A stretch of 64,000 nucleotides of DNA from Chryseobacterium nakagawai (GTDB lineage: Bacteria; Bacteroidota; Bacteroidia; Flavobacteriales; Weeksellaceae): assembly GCF_900637665.1 (NCBI RefSeq), contig NZ_LR134386.1:4704501-4768500 (forward strand). Reading direction: 5' to 3'. Shown piece by piece: positions 37,492 to 45,815 of this stretch (the stretch's first letter is position 1; each line of letters starts with the position of its first letter). The notes below the pieces were generated by a model that was not told where the DNA came from, made no database searches, and saw nothing but the letters and a program-made list of their open reading frames with translations. The position numbers were made by a program, and so were the translations under genes.

Positions 37492-38193
37492 ATGCCTCAT
37501 ATTTTATTAGTAGAAGACGATGACAGACTTTCCAAGCTTATCACAAAAGGACTTCAGGAAGCTGAATTTGAAGTAAGTACAGCATATGATGGATCAACAG
37601 GACTAAAACTGGCATTGCAGAAAAATTATGACCTTGTAGTCACTGATATTGTTTTGCCTAAAAAAAGTGGTCTGGAGTTTTGTAATGAAATAAAAGCTCT
37701 GAAACCTAATCTTCCTGTCATAATGCTTACAGCTTTGGGCACTACGGACGACAAATTGGAAGGATTTGATGCCGGTGCCGACGATTATATGACCAAGCCT
37801 TTTGAAATGCGTGAATTGGTGGCGAGAATTAATGTCCTTCTAAAGCGTTTTTCACAACAGAGACAGCAAAAAGTTTTTGTCCTTAAATATGAAGGGATTG
37901 AAATGAATCTGGAACAGAAAACGGTAAGCAGAGATCATGTTCCTATCAAACTGACCCCTAAAGAATTCAATCTTCTCAAATTTATGATGGAAAACTCAGA
38001 GAAAGTACTTTCCAGAAGTGAAATTGCAGAAAAAGTATGGGAAACCCATTTTGATACCGGCACTAATTTTATTGATGTATACATCAACTATATCCGAAAA
38101 AAAATTGACAAAGATTTTGAGAATAAGCTGATCCATACCAAAGCAGGAATGGGTTTTATTCTTAAAAAAGGATATGAAGAACATCAACAATAA
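37492..38193 (+). CDS. OmpR/PhoB-family response regulator
   Basis: The protein has 233 residues. The receiver domain (1-120) has the acidic pocket EDDD (8-11), phosphoacceptor Asp52 (TDIVLP), a conserved Thr (MLTALG) and Lys (TKPFEMRELVARI). The winged-helix DNA-binding domain (about 130-228) has LTPKEFNLLKFM and FIDVYINYIRKKI. The kinase gene starts 10 bp downstream. OmpR-family proteins bind direct repeats at about 11-bp spacing. Arrays of that kind occur at the mgt and czc promoters 3.4 and 7 kb downstream, which makes this the nearest candidate regulator; that link is inferred. Confidence 0.93.
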   Translation: MPHILLVEDDDRLSKLITKGLQEAEFEVSTAYDGSTGLKLALQKNYDLVVTDIVLPKKSGLEFCNEIKALKPNLPVIMLTALGTTDDKLEGFDAGADDYMTKPFEMRELVARINVLLKRFSQQRQQKVFVLKYEGIEMNLEQKTVSRDHVPIKLTPKEFNLLKFMMENSEKVLSRSEIAEKVWETHFDTGTNFIDVYINYIRKKIDKDFENKLIHTKAGMGFILKKGYEEHQQ

Positions 38194-38203
38194 CTTATAA
38201 GGC

Positions 38204-39571
38204 ATGAAAATAAGAACCCGGCTTACCCTACTCTTTACCTTTGTCACGGCTATGTTGATGATATTTTACGGTATTGCAGTATACTATTCTTCGAGTGAAG
38301 CCAGGGAAGTTTCATTTTATGCCCAACTCAGAAACGAAGCGGTAGCGAAAGCCAATCTTTTTTTTCAAAGTACATTAAGTGAAAAGGAAATGCACCGTGT
38401 TTACAAGAATAACACAAAAACAATTAATGAAGTTCAGGTAGCCATCTATGATCCTGAGTTCAATCTGGTCTATCATGATGATTCAAAGGTAGACTTTGTT
38501 AAGGAAGATCCGAAAATGCTTTCCAGTATTCTAAAAAAGAAAGACATCAGTTTTTTCATTGATGATCTGCAGGCTATAGGAACTATCTATTCTCACAATG
38601 GAAAGGAATATTTGGTAACCGCTGCGGGGTACGATCAATATGGTTATAAATCAATCAGTCATCTTCTTACCATCAGTATTATTGCCTTCATTAGTATTTT
38701 AATATTAATTTATTTAGCCGGAATATTTCTTTCAAAAAAAGCATTGAACCCGCTAAGTGAAATGGTTCATCAAATAAAGAATATCACTGCCGGGAAATTA
38801 CAGTTACGCTTAAAAGCCACGGGTGAGAAAGATGAACTTAATGAACTGGCTGAAAATTTCAACGGAATGCTTGAGCGCCTGGAAAATTCGTTTGATGCTC
38901 AAAAACATTTTGTATCCAATATTTCACATGAACTGCGTACCCCACTATCTGCTATTATTACAGAACTGGAATTCTCTTCTGAAAAGGAACAGACCCAGGA
39001 AGAATATCAACAGACTATTCAATACGCTTTGGATGATGCCCGTAATATGGTAAAGTTATCCAATAGCCTGATGGACCTTGCCAAAGCCAGCTATGATCCT
39101 AATGAAATCAGTTTTTCAGAAGTACGATTGGATGAAATTTTATTAGAATCTTATTCGAAAATAATAAAGGAAAATACAGAATATAAAGTTTCATTGAATA
39201 TTGATAACGCTATAGAAGAACATCAGCTTATTGTGCAGGGAAATGAATATTTATTACAGGTCGCTTTTAATAACCTCATCGATAATGCCTGTAAATATTC
39301 GCCGTTCCATACCTGTCTCATTGATGTAAAAGTAAATACCGAAAATCTTCTGATCCGCTTTATCAATACAGGAATTACCATTTCACAGGAAGACTTACTC
39401 CATATTTTTGAACCTTTTTACAGAAGTGAAACCTCCAAACAGGAAAAGGGCCATGGAATTGGACTTTTCCTCACTGAGAAAATTATTCATCTTCATCACG
39501 CAATCCTCAAAGTAGCGTCTGAGAATAATGAGACTGTTTTCACAGTGATATTTGATATTAAAACAGCTTAA
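38204..39571 (+). CDS. Membrane sensor histidine kinase (HAMP-HisKA-HATPase)
   Basis: The protein has 455 residues. Two membrane helices (about 7-27 and 155-177) flank a periplasmic sensor of about 125 residues containing acidic patches (HDDSKVDFVKEDP). A HAMP domain follows, then the dimerisation/phosphoacceptor helix with His242 (SNISHELRTPLSAI). The ATPase domain has NLIDNACKYSP, LLHIFEPFY and GHGIGLFL. It is the cognate kinase of the upstream regulator. The signal is unknown; an acidic sensor surface would fit divalent cations as in PhoQ, but this is speculative. Confidence 0.92.
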   Translation: MKIRTRLTLLFTFVTAMLMIFYGIAVYYSSSEAREVSFYAQLRNEAVAKANLFFQSTLSEKEMHRVYKNNTKTINEVQVAIYDPEFNLVYHDDSKVDFVKEDPKMLSSILKKKDISFFIDDLQAIGTIYSHNGKEYLVTAAGYDQYGYKSISHLLTISIIAFISILILIYLAGIFLSKKALNPLSEMVHQIKNITAGKLQLRLKATGEKDELNELAENFNGMLERLENSFDAQKHFVSNISHELRTPLSAIITELEFSSEKEQTQEEYQQTIQYALDDARNMVKLSNSLMDLAKASYDPNEISFSEVRLDEILLESYSKIIKENTEYKVSLNIDNAIEEHQLIVQGNEYLLQVAFNNLIDNACKYSPFHTCLIDVKVNTENLLIRFINTGITISQEDLLHIFEPFYRSETSKQEKGHGIGLFLTEKIIHLHHAILKVASENNETVFTVIFDIKTA

Positions 39572-39669
39572 TTTTTTTATCTGACGATATTTTGAACCGC
39601 AAAAGACACAGAAGTTTAGAAATTATTGATTTTTTTGTGTTCGCAAATATCCGTGTACCAACAATCAAG

Positions 39670-39707
39670 AAATCTGTGTAATCCGTTCAATCTGCGAGAC
39701 TAAAATA
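39670..39707 (+). repeat. Degenerate AATCTGTGTAATCTG-type intergenic repeat, copy 3
   Basis: The sequence begins AAATCTGTGTAATCCGTTC and continues AATCTGCGAGACTAAAA. A second, weaker partial copy (ATCCGTGTAATCTGTGGGA) lies at about 39741-39760. Confidence 0.5.
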
Positions 39708-39782
39708 TTTTTACCAGATTTCATGCAATCATCTCTGAAAATCCGTGTAATCTGTGGGAAATAAAATTAACCTTCTTAGAAA

Positions 39783-40634
39783 TTAATTATGAGAGGTAGC
39801 CGTTTTATTGAACATTGTCGTTCCTATACTGGCAGCAATTACACAGCTAATAGAAATCCACTGTAAAAAAGATAACTCTTCAGCAAGGAAAACTAATCCT
39901 GACAGGGCTGCAAATGCAGGCTCCAGGCTCATCAGGATACTGAACGTCTTTGCAGGAAGCTTTTTTAAAGCCATCATTTCTAAAGAAAACGGTAAAGCAC
40001 TTGATAAAATAGCGACTCCCAATCCTTTGACAAAAATAGTTGGTGTAATATTAAAGACCGCTCCATCCCATATTGTGAAAGGTATAATTACCAGACTGGC
40101 AAATAACATTCCTGTGGTTACGGCATCTTTTCCATCCATTATTTTAGAAACTTTTCCGCCCATTACAATATAAAGAGCCCAGAATATTCCAGCGAGAAAA
40201 GCTAATCCCAGCCCTAACAAATCTATATGATCGCTCTTCCAGGGAACAATAAGCAATATTCCTGCACAGGCTAATAGTGCCCAAACTACATCCAATAACT
40301 TACGGGATAATGCCAATGCTAGAAACAAAGGACCTGCAAACTCTACGGTTACGGCCAATCCTAGTGGAATTCTTTGAATCGCCATATAAAAAATAAGATT
40401 CATCGCAGCCAATCCCACCCCATACATTGCACAATACTTCCATTTTTGTGGAGTAAACTGTAAAAATTTAGGACGATTGATGATAGTAAGCAAAATAGCA
40501 GAAAGTACAATCCTCAAAGTAACGGTTCCAATAGCTCCAATTGCCGGAAAAAGCTGCTTGGCAATAGATGCTCCACCCTGTACACAGATAATGGCTAACA
40601 ATGTGGCAGGAATCGCTAAGTTTGAATTTTTCAT
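39783..40634 (-). CDS. EamA/DMT-superfamily transporter (RhtA-like)
   Basis: The protein has 283 residues with about ten hydrophobic helices in two EamA repeats. The LGLAVTVEFAGPLFLAL stretch and the KLPAKTFSILMSLEPAFAAL motif of the second repeat are typical of RhtA-like exporters of threonine or homoserine and other amino acids. It sits in the inner membrane. The substrate is not determined by sequence. It is monocistronic and divergent from the magnesium operon. Confidence 0.88.
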   Translation of the reverse strand: MKNSNLAIPATLLAIICVQGGASIAKQLFPAIGAIGTVTLRIVLSAILLTIINRPKFLQFTPQKWKYCAMYGVGLAAMNLIFYMAIQRIPLGLAVTVEFAGPLFLALALSRKLLDVVWALLACAGILLIVPWKSDHIDLLGLGLAFLAGIFWALYIVMGGKVSKIMDGKDAVTTGMLFASLVIIPFTIWDGAVFNITPTIFVKGLGVAILSSALPFSLEMMALKKLPAKTFSILMSLEPAFAALSGLVFLAEELSFLQWISISCVIAASIGTTMFNKTATSHN

Positions 40635-40883
40635 TTCTAAAATATATAATTTATAAAGACAACTTTTGGTTTGAAACCGGGAGATAAAACAAACTTTATT
40701 GTATAAAGCTGAATTATTGCCAAATGTATTGAAATTTTATCTTAAAAAATGGTTACAGATTCGAATTAAAGCTCTCATCTGTAACCATTGATAAACCTAC
40801 GAACAGTATCAATCTTAAATAGAACTCATTAAAAACATGATTCTGCTTATATTTTTTATTTTAAAAAGTACCATCATAATTTT
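40635..40883. other. Intergenic region between the EamA gene and the mgt promoter
   Basis: No gene is seen. ATGGTTACAGAT (40749-40760) and ATCTGTAACCAT (40777-40788) form a perfect 12-bp inverted repeat with a 16-base loop. It is a possible terminator or operator of unknown use. Confidence 0.5.
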
Positions 40884-40922
40884 CTCTAATATAATTCTAA
40901 TAACATTCTAAAGCTTTTCTAA
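40884..40922 (+). promoter_or_regulatory. Four-hexamer activator array of the mgtC-mgtA operon
   Basis: (C/T)TCTAA hexamers start at 40884 (CTCTAA), 40895, 40906 and 40917 (all TTCTAA), an exact 11-bp period, hence one helical face. The last lies 29 bp before the -7 box, start to start. The czc promoter has the same array at the same distance. The six-plus-five spacing equals that of enterobacterial PhoP boxes. Confidence 0.8.
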
Positions 40923-40945
40923 CAGGTGAAAAAAGCCAGTTCTAC

Positions 40946-40953
40946 TACTTTTG
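40946..40953 (+). promoter_or_regulatory. -7 box of the mgtC-mgtA operon
   Basis: TACTTTTG matches TAnnTTTG, with no TTG at -33; the hexamer array ends there instead. This suggests activator-dependent initiation. The transcript should start near 40958. Confidence 0.65.
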
Positions 40954-40973
40954 CAGTGTAAAAAATAAAGCAC

Positions 40974-41009
40974 ATGGACGCAGATCCTTACAGTTATTAT
41001 CAATCTTAA
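40974..41009 (+). CDS. Putative leader peptide MDADPYSYYQS upstream of mgtC
   Basis: An 11-codon frame runs from the first ATG of the predicted transcript to TAA at 41007-41009, 63 bp before mgtC. The peptide starts with acidic residues and a proline (MDADP) and then has three Tyr. Enterobacterial mgtA is preceded by the MgtL leader, whose acidic/proline N-terminus (EPDPTP) destabilises ribosomes at low magnesium. The resemblance is in position, size and composition only. Translation is unproven, and chance occurrence of such a short frame is possible. Confidence 0.4.
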   Translation: MDADPYSYYQS

Positions 41010-41053
41010 AAGCTTTAGTTGTACTCACTTTTCCCGTACAGCTTTATAAGCTT
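41007..41053 (+). promoter_or_regulatory. Possible attenuator hairpins between leader ORF and mgtC
   Basis: AAAGCT and GTAC (41008-41023) pair with GTAC and AGCTTT (about 41035-41046), with a 6-base bulge. A further AAGCTTT copy near 41049-41055 offers a competing partner. Such alternative pairing would suit ribosome-controlled attenuation; the fold has not been computed. Confidence 0.35.
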
Positions 41054-41072
41054 TATAAAAAAAGGAAAAGTT

Positions 41073-41771
41073 ATGAATACATTCGAATTTACTCTTCGTC
41101 TTTTCACGGCATTTGCTTTGGGTGCCAGCATAGGTTTTGAAAGACAATGGCGTCAAAAAAGCGCCGGTCTCCGAACCAATACTCTGGTATGCCTTGGCTC
41201 CGCAGCATTTGTTCTTCTCTCTATCCGGATCGGTGGTGATGCCACAGGCAGAATAGCTTCTTATATCGTCAGTGGTATTGGCTTTTTAGGAGGTGGAGTT
41301 ATCATGAAAGATGGACTTACCGTAAGAGGTCTTAATACCGCTGCCACCATCTGGTGCTCTGCATCAGTAGGAGCACTCTCCGCATTAGGACTTCCTTTGG
41401 AAGCTGCTATTACCAGTGGTTTTATTATCCTCACCCATCTTATTCTCCGACCATTGGGAGTACAATTAGGGAACAATATCAGCAGCAGAAATCACTACAC
41501 CGAATATCTACTCAGCATCAAATGCAAAAGTGAGGTAGAAAATCATATCCGGGTACAACTCATGCAATCATTAAGTGGAAATGATAAAGTACTACTGAAA
41601 TCTCTTACCAGCGATGATAACGGTGTCCCTGAAAATGCCATTATCACGGCAGAAGTTCATTCTTCTACACCACAAGACAGTTTTATGGAAAAAACCGCCA
41701 GCAGACTTACCATTGAAGATAAAGTCATCAAGGTAAGCTGGGAAATTATAGGTACTGAAAATGATTTATAA
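41073..41771 (+). CDS. mgtC: MgtC/SapB family membrane protein
   Basis: The protein has 232 residues from the ATG at 41073, preceded by AAAGGAAAAG. The frame extends upstream to 41019, but those residues are atypical. An N-terminal MgtC domain has four to five helices (ASIGFERQWRQKSAGLRTNTLV split across helices, then GIGFLGGGVIMKDG). A soluble C-terminal ACT-like domain follows. MgtC proteins aid survival at low magnesium and inhibit F-ATPase in Salmonella. It is the first main gene of an operon with mgtA (11 bp), the same pairing as the enterobacterial mgtCB operon. Confidence 0.88.
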   Translation: MNTFEFTLRLFTAFALGASIGFERQWRQKSAGLRTNTLVCLGSAAFVLLSIRIGGDATGRIASYIVSGIGFLGGGVIMKDGLTVRGLNTAATIWCSASVGALSALGLPLEAAITSGFIILTHLILRPLGVQLGNNISSRNHYTEYLLSIKCKSEVENHIRVQLMQSLSGNDKVLLKSLTSDDNGVPENAIITAEVHSSTPQDSFMEKTASRLTIEDKVIKVSWEIIGTENDL

Positions 41772-41782
41772 AAATTAAAGCC

Positions 41783-44455
41783 ATGTTAAAAAAATCTTCC
41801 AATAAAAATATCAACTCAGCCGCTCTTGTTAAATTGAAAGAAGCCGCTTCAGAGAACGAAAAAATGGTTTACGCTATGCTGGAAACTTCAGAAGAAGGCC
41901 TTAGCGAAAACACAGTGAAAGACCGTTTGAAAATTTACGGTAAAAATGAAATTGCTACTCAAAAAGCCCCCTCATGGCTGAAGCAGTTTGCTCATTCTTT
42001 CTTTAATCCCTTTAATTATATATTGGCGTGTATTGCTGTAATTTCTTTATTTATTGATGTAATTCTCATTCCTGAAGGAGAGAAAGATCTAAGTACAAGT
42101 ATTATTATTTCAGTAATGTTGTTGTTCAGTACTGTTTTAAGATTTATTCAGGAATTTCGGAGTAATAAGGCAGCAGAAGCATTGAAAAAAATGGTAAAAA
42201 CCAGCTGTCTTACCAAAAGGAAATTCAAAGAAAGTGAAGAAATAGAAATCACTGAAATAGTTCCCGGAGATATCGTGATTCTTTCTGCCGGAGATATGGT
42301 TCCTGCCGATTGCAGAATTTTGAAAAGCAAAGATCTTTTCATCAGTGAGTCTATTCTCACAGGGGAAGCATTACCTGTTGAAAAAAATGCATTTCCTATC
42401 CGTGATGCCAAAAACAGGAACCCACTTACCCTTCAAAACATATGTTTCATGGGAACCAATGTAGTTAGTGGATCAGCTACGGTTGTGGTTGTTAACACCA
42501 GTATTTTCACTTATTTCGGAAGCATCAGCAGAAGCCTTGTTTCCAAAAGGCCTGAAACCGCATTTGATATCGGAGTCAACAAAGTAAGCTTTTTACTGAT
42601 TCGGTTTATGCTGGTCATGACTCCTGTCATTTTCCTTATCAATGGATTCGTGAAAGGAGACTGGATGCAGGCACTCTTATTCGCCATTGCAGTGGCAGTA
42701 GGACTTACTCCTGAAATGCTGCCTATGATTGTTACCGCTAACCTTGCCAAAGGTGCTGTAAATATGAGTAAGAAAAAAGTAATCGTTAAAAGATTGAATG
42801 CCATCCAGAATATCGGCGCTATGGATATTCTCTGTACGGATAAAACAGGAACCCTTACCCTTGATAAAATCGTTCTGGAAACTCACCTCAACGTGCGTGG
42901 TCTTGATGATGATGAGGTTTTGAAATGGGCTTACCTCAACAGTTTTCATCAAACCGGCTTAAAAAACCTGCTGGATCAGGCTGTTCTGGATCATGCAGAA
43001 GTCCACAATCTCATGAAAGCTGATGAACTCTATCTGAAAGTAGACGAAATTCCTTTTGATTTCGAAAGAAGAAGAATGTCTGTCATTCTGAATACCTCAA
43101 AAGGAAAACACCTTATGATCTCAAAAGGAGCGGTAGAGGAAATGCTGTCTTTGTGTACATATGCTTTAGATCCGGGTGATGACCACAGCCTTCATATAGA
43201 GAATGACAATATTATTCCGTTAGATGACCTTATGAAGGAAAAAATCATCAGAATGTCTGAAAAGCTCAATGCAGAAGGGCTTCGTGTCTTACTGGTTGCC
43301 ATCAGAGAATTTGAAGGAGATCATCCACTCAATTATTCTGTTGCAGATGAAAGTCACCTCATCCTTACCGGTTTTATTGGATTTCTTGATCCCGCTAAAC
43401 CTTCTGCAGAGCCAAGTATCAAAGCCCTGCATAAATTAGGGGTTGAAGTAAAAGTAATCACCGGAGATAATGATATTGTTGCGAAAAAAATATGTCATGA
43501 TGTAGGAATTCCCATCAACACCATCATGCTTGGTGATGAACTGGAGAATATGAGTGATGAAGAACTCAGCAAGGACATGGATTTATATTCCGTTTTTGCC
43601 AAGGTAAGCCCATTACAAAAGCAACGCATTGTAAAAATATTAAGATCCAAAGGTCATACTGTAGGATTTATGGGTGACGGAATCAATGATGCAGCAGCCA
43701 TTAAAGAAGCAGACGTTGGAATTTCTGTCGATACCGGAGCTGATATAGCCAAAGAAAGTGCAGATATCATTTTGCTCGAAAAAGACTTAATGGTACTCAG
43801 AAGTGGAGTTATTTATGGCAGAAGAACATTCGGGAATATTATTAAATATATAAAAATGACGGCCAGCAGTAATTTTGGAAATATGTTCAGTATGATTGGT
43901 GCCAGTGCATTCCTGCCATTTCTGCCAATGCTGCCGCTGCAAATTCTGACTCAAAATCTGTTGTATGATATTTCACAATCCTCTATTCCCTGGGATACGA
44001 TGGATAAAGATTTTCTGGAACAACCCAAAAAATGGGAAGCTGACAGTATTAAAAAATTCATGCTTTATATTGGTCCTTTGAGTTCCATTTTTGATTATAT
44101 GACGTTTGCTGTAATGTTTTTTATTTTTAAAGCCAATACACCAGAGCATCAGAGTTTATTCCAGACCGGATGGTTTGTAGAAGGACTGTTGTCCCAAACT
44201 TTGATTGTTCATATTATCAGAACCAAAAAGATTCCATTTATCCAAAGCTGGGCTGCTGCACCGGTTGTTGCCCTAACGAGCTTAATCATGTTGATTGGAA
44301 TCCTTATTCCTTTCACCCCATTGGCAGGATATCTGAAAATGCAGCCATTGCCTTTAAGCTATTTCCCTTATCTGATAGGAATTCTTACAGGATATTGTAT
44401 CCTTACCCAATTTGTGAAACAATGGTTCATTAAAAAATTCGGACAATGGCTATAA
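41783..44455 (+). CDS. mgtA: Magnesium-translocating P-type ATPase MgtA (P3B)
   Basis: The protein has 890 residues, full length. The phosphorylation site DKTGT has Asp353. The subgroup signature GLTPEMLPMIVTANLA lies in the membrane segment before it; TGEALPVEK, KVITGDN and GDGINDAAAIKEADVGISV complete the P-type set. P3B ATPases import magnesium when it is scarce, at the cost of ATP. It lies 11 bp after mgtC, and both are controlled by the upstream hexamer array and perhaps by the leader peptide. The downstream gap holds a small hairpin and then the czc promoter. Confidence 0.95.
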   Translation: MLKKSSNKNINSAALVKLKEAASENEKMVYAMLETSEEGLSENTVKDRLKIYGKNEIATQKAPSWLKQFAHSFFNPFNYILACIAVISLFIDVILIPEGEKDLSTSIIISVMLLFSTVLRFIQEFRSNKAAEALKKMVKTSCLTKRKFKESEEIEITEIVPGDIVILSAGDMVPADCRILKSKDLFISESILTGEALPVEKNAFPIRDAKNRNPLTLQNICFMGTNVVSGSATVVVVNTSIFTYFGSISRSLVSKRPETAFDIGVNKVSFLLIRFMLVMTPVIFLINGFVKGDWMQALLFAIAVAVGLTPEMLPMIVTANLAKGAVNMSKKKVIVKRLNAIQNIGAMDILCTDKTGTLTLDKIVLETHLNVRGLDDDEVLKWAYLNSFHQTGLKNLLDQAVLDHAEVHNLMKADELYLKVDEIPFDFERRRMSVILNTSKGKHLMISKGAVEEMLSLCTYALDPGDDHSLHIENDNIIPLDDLMKEKIIRMSEKLNAEGLRVLLVAIREFEGDHPLNYSVADESHLILTGFIGFLDPAKPSAEPSIKALHKLGVEVKVITGDNDIVAKKICHDVGIPINTIMLGDELENMSDEELSKDMDLYSVFAKVSPLQKQRIVKILRSKGHTVGFMGDGINDAAAIKEADVGISVDTGADIAKESADIILLEKDLMVLRSGVIYGRRTFGNIIKYIKMTASSNFGNMFSMIGASAFLPFLPMLPLQILTQNLLYDISQSSIPWDTMDKDFLEQPKKWEADSIKKFMLYIGPLSSIFDYMTFAVMFFIFKANTPEHQSLFQTGWFVEGLLSQTLIVHIIRTKKIPFIQSWAAAPVVALTSLIMLIGILIPFTPLAGYLKMQPLPLSYFPYLIGILTGYCILTQFVKQWFIKKFGQWL

Positions 44456-44475
44456 TTCCTCAGAAATACCATCCT

Positions 44476-44514
44476 TTCTAATGGTATTCTAATAGCATTC
44501 TAAAGGTTCTCTAA
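44476..44514 (+). promoter_or_regulatory. Four-hexamer activator array of the czc-like operon
   Basis: Hexamers start at 44476, 44487, 44498 (TTCTAA) and 44509 (CTCTAA), again an exact 11-bp period. The array lies 29 bp from the -7 box as in the mgt promoter. The linkers are similar too: ATTCTAATA-CATTCTAAAG is shared with one base changed. It lies 21 bp after the mgtA stop. Confidence 0.8.
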
Positions 44515-44537
44515 CCGGCTATCAGAAAGGATAGAAA

Positions 44538-44545
44538 TACTTTTG
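44538..44545 (+). promoter_or_regulatory. -7 box of the czc-like operon
   Basis: TACTTTTG is identical to the mgt operon -7 box, again without a TTG -33. The 5' leader is about 95 bases and contains no ATG. Confidence 0.65.
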
Positions 44546-44646
44546 CAACGGCAAAAAACAAGCATTTAAGGTATTTTAAATAAATATCACACTGTATTGA
44601 TATAAAAAGAAAATTAGAATTAAATTAGTGGTTATAAACATCTTAT

Positions 44647-45750
44647 ATGAGAAAAGCAGTATTCACAATAGTACTTTTGACATTTATTACCTCTTGTAAA
44701 AATCCCAAAAGTGAAGATTCTCAGGATCAGGATCTTCTGGTAAAAGGAGAAAATGTAATCGTCCCTGAAAACAACCCAGTATTCAAAAAAATAAAAACAG
44801 AAATCGTTTCTGAGCAGGAACATAGCGACGGAATCGTTTCAGCAGGAACCATTCAGGCTATTCCCAACCATTATGCTGAAATTGCCAGCCCCTTTTCCGG
44901 AAGAATTACAAAATCATTCATTCAGCTTGGACAAAATGTTTCAGCAAACAGCCCTCTCTTTGAAATCCTTTCCTCTGATTATTTTTCAGTTCAGAAAGAT
45001 TATACAGATGCCCTGAATGATGTACAGCTCGCAGAGAAAAATTACAGACGTCAGCAGGATCTGGTAAAACATGGAGTCGGGATTCAGAAAGAACTTGACG
45101 AGGCAGAAACTGATTTCAAAAATAAAAAAACATCCCTTTCCAATGCTTCTTCTGCATTGAAAGTTTATAACAGCAAAGGCGGAGGTATCGGTAGCCCCCT
45201 TATTGTAAGAGCCCCAATTAACGGAGAAATTATTTCCAATAAAATTGTCAACGGCCAATTTCTAAAAAGTGATGCAGACCCTGTCATCATCATTGCAGAA
45301 TTATCCAAAGTTTGGATTTCCGGAGATGTAAAGGAAAAAGATATCCGTTTTGTCAATATCGGAGATCATGTTTCGGTAAAAGTAAGTGCTTATCCGGACA
45401 GAAATATCACTGGAAAAGTGTATCACATCAATGAAGTCGTAGATGAAAATACCCGAAGTATAAAAGTCCTTATCGAATGTGATAATCCGGACAGAAAACT
45501 CAAACCCGGTATGTATGCGACTGTCAATTTCGCTACGACTCCTCAAAAAACAGTTATGATTCCGATCAGTGCCCTGATGCAGCAGGACAGTTCTCAATAT
45601 GTGTGGATCAAAACAGGCAAGAATCAATTTGCCAAACGTTCGGTAACCACCGGAGAAGCGGATCAGAAAATGATCAGAATTACCTCCGGATTAAAAGTGG
45701 GAGACACCATCATGACCGAGGGTGGAATTTATATGCTGGATGCGAAATAA
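44647..45750 (+). CDS. RND efflux periplasmic adaptor (CzcB/CusB type), lipoprotein
   Basis: The protein has 367 residues. The lipobox ITSC (Cys17) anchors it in the inner membrane. The membrane-fusion layout is barrel-sandwich halves (EIASPFSGRITK and IVRAPINGEIISN), a short alpha hairpin (about 115-170) and beta-barrel (VWISGDVKEKDI). A C-terminal domain follows, with the VKVGDTIMTEGG end. No His/Met-rich metal-binding N-terminus is visible. It links the RND pump to the TolC-like channel; the operon order is adaptor, pump, channel. Confidence 0.9.
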   Translation: MRKAVFTIVLLTFITSCKNPKSEDSQDQDLLVKGENVIVPENNPVFKKIKTEIVSEQEHSDGIVSAGTIQAIPNHYAEIASPFSGRITKSFIQLGQNVSANSPLFEILSSDYFSVQKDYTDALNDVQLAEKNYRRQQDLVKHGVGIQKELDEAETDFKNKKTSLSNASSALKVYNSKGGGIGSPLIVRAPINGEIISNKIVNGQFLKSDADPVIIIAELSKVWISGDVKEKDIRFVNIGDHVSVKVSAYPDRNITGKVYHINEVVDENTRSIKVLIECDNPDRKLKPGMYATVNFATTPQKTVMIPISALMQQDSSQYVWIKTGKNQFAKRSVTTGEADQKMIRITSGLKVGDTIMTEGGIYMLDAK

Positions 45751-45815
45751 TGTAAAATGAACTGATGTAAAAAGTACAATACACATCTGTACTGTACATA
45801 ATATCGATTAAGAAC

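Noticed and set aside
44465-44488. Terminator between mgtA and the czc promoter
   Set aside because: AATACCAT/ATGGTATT is a short hairpin without a T run and overlaps the hexamer array; read-through cannot be excluded, but it is not a convincing terminator.
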